A DNA stretch of 7,182 nucleotides, from positions 1-7,182 of the forward strand of contig CATKXN010000141.1 in assembly GCA_949840605.1 (NCBI GenBank). The letters run 5' to 3'. Below are positions 6,510 to 7,182 of this stretch, piece after piece (within the stretch, counting starts at the first letter, position 1; every line of letters starts with the position of its first letter). Both the position numbers and the translations under genes were made by a program. A model generated the notes under the pieces. The model was not told the DNA's origin. It ran no database searches and was given only the letters and a program-made list of their open reading frames with translations. The stretch comes from an uncultured Alistipes sp. (GTDB taxonomy: Bacteria; Bacteroidota; Bacteroidia; Bacteroidales; Rikenellaceae).

Positions 6510-7038
6510 CTGCAAAGCCATACGGAAGCGGCTCATGGCCTCGACGCTGGTCGAGGTATTGATTCTAATGATCCTCAGCGGCATCGTCTTCCTGTCGGTG
6601 ATGGATGGACTGGGCTTGCTGCGCCGCTTTCTCGACGGCACTTCGCAGCGGATCGCCGGACACACCGAACAGTACGCCGGTTATTTCCGCACGGTCGATC
6701 TGACGGGAGATTCGGACAGCCTGCTTGCGGAGAACGAACGGTCGGTAGTGCTCTATCGTCGGGGAGGTATCCATGCCCGGCTCTCATTGGCCGACTCGGC
6801 GCTGATCGTCCGGCAAGACGAACGCTCCGATACGCTGTTGCGCGGGGTCGTCCGGTTGCGGACCGCTCCCGATACCGGACCCGGAGGACGAATCGATACG
6901 CTCCTCATCGAACTGCGGACGGAACGGGACTCGCTATTGGAGGTCGGCTTCGCATCCCGGCATCTGCCGGACCTGCGGCTGGAACGGTTGGACGAGCAGG
7001 AAGCGAAGTACAGGTATGAAGAAAACGAAACGGATTGA
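6502..7038 (+). CDS. Minor pseudopilin, GspJ-like
   Basis: This 178-residue prepilin has a 13-residue basic leader (MNDCKAIRKRLMA) cut before STLVEVLILMILSG, with Glu at +5 (residue 18) and a hydrophobic helix at about 14-36. The mature protein continues as an amphipathic helix to about residue 65 (LLRRFLDGTSQRIAG), then a strand-rich domain at about 78-160: SVVLYRRGGIHARLSL, SALIVRQDERSDTLLRGVV and TLLIELRTERDSLLEVGF. This order matches GspJ-type minor pseudopilins, which join GspI and GspK in the tip complex. The C-terminal tail (about 162-178) is highly charged. The ATG has no Shine-Dalgarno sequence and overlaps the upstream gene by eight bases, so coupling is likely. The pseudopilin class is clear from the motif; J rather than H rests on size and order. 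Confidence 0.8.
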   Translation: MNDCKAIRKRLMASTLVEVLILMILSGIVFLSVMDGLGLLRRFLDGTSQRIAGHTEQYAGYFRTVDLTGDSDSLLAENERSVVLYRRGGIHARLSLADSALIVRQDERSDTLLRGVVRLRTAPDTGPGGRIDTLLIELRTERDSLLEVGFASRHLPDLRLERLDEQEAKYRYEENETD

Positions 7039-7061
7039 TAAAAAAGACAACGACCCGAACA

Positions 7062-7182
7062 ATGAACCCGAACGATTCTTTCGCTTTACCCAAGCACGGC
7101 GGTCATTCGCTCAAGGACGCCCGCAAGGAGGCGGTCTTCGCCGAATTGCATTCCCTGCTCGGCTCCGGTCTCGACTTCAGCC
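7062..7182 (+). CDS. gspF: Inner-membrane platform protein, N-terminal fragment (GspF/PilC family)
   Basis: Only the first 40 codons lie in the window. After a short variable start, residues 18-40 read KDARKEAVFAELHSLLGSGL and then DFS. This resembles the opening helix of the first cytoplasmic GspF domain, where a Lys-rich stretch leads into (F/Y)xxLxxLLxSG(L/V). GspF/PilC is the polytopic protein that receives force from the ATPase and feeds pseudopilins into the filament. The ATG at 7062 is the first in this frame after the in-frame stop at 7017-7019, and it sits 23 bases after the preceding gene in an A-rich gap, without a Shine-Dalgarno sequence. The membrane segments lie beyond the window, so the call rests on a short motif plus operon context. 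Confidence 0.7.
   Translation, partial: MNPNDSFALPKHGGHSLKDARKEAVFAELHSLLGSGLDFS

Noticed and set aside
7016..7182. Alternative open frame starting MKKTKRIDKK that overlaps the end of the GspJ-like gene
   Set aside because: It becomes Arg/Gln/Gly-rich with no family pattern, while the frame from 7062 gives the GspF-like opening helix.

Overview
The window is one unbroken plus-strand gene cluster for a type IV filament superfamily machine (type II secretion system / type IV pilus-like), cut at both ends. It starts inside the last 111 codons of the assembly ATPase (GspE/PilB) and ends in the first 40 codons of the inner-membrane platform protein (GspF/PilC). The organism is most likely a GC-rich member of the Bacteroidetes, perhaps a gut Bacteroidales such as an Alistipes relative. 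That is an inference. It rests on start codons mostly lacking Shine-Dalgarno sequences and sitting in locally A-rich gaps, on the lipoprotein with Asp-Asp after its cysteine, and on Ala-Ser (not Gly-Phe) prepilin sites. The genus is not certain.

Layout: ATPase C-terminus (1-337); secretin with signal peptide (370-2256); a GspL/PilN-like protein (2272-3291) overlapping a GspM/PilO-like protein (3288-3785); an unusual lipoprotein (3797-4336) overlapping a GspC/PilP-like protein (4333-4788); a large GspK-like minor pseudopilin candidate with a predicted beta-helical C-terminal half (4831-6066); two small minor pseudopilins (6054-6509, GspI-like; 6502-7038, GspJ-like); and the start of the platform protein (7062 onward). 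Gaps are at most 42 bases and four neighbouring pairs overlap. I see no terminator or convincing internal promoter, so this reads as one transcript.

Expected cooperation: the cytoplasmic ATPase acts through the platform protein and the GspL/GspM-like (PilN/PilO-like) membrane pair to build a short pseudopilus. The three minor pseudopilins would prime that pseudopilus and cap its tip. The GspC/PilP-like protein would link the inner membrane to the secretin pore in the outer membrane. A major pseudopilin and a prepilin peptidase are not in the window and should lie nearby or elsewhere.

The most unusual points are the secretin's N-terminal half (apparently three STN-like modules and no S-domain after the barrel), the short GspL-like cytoplasmic domain, the large beta-helix-bearing pseudopilin, and the interposed lipoprotein with an acidic disordered tail. 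All family calls come from reading the translations by eye; none was checked by a database search.
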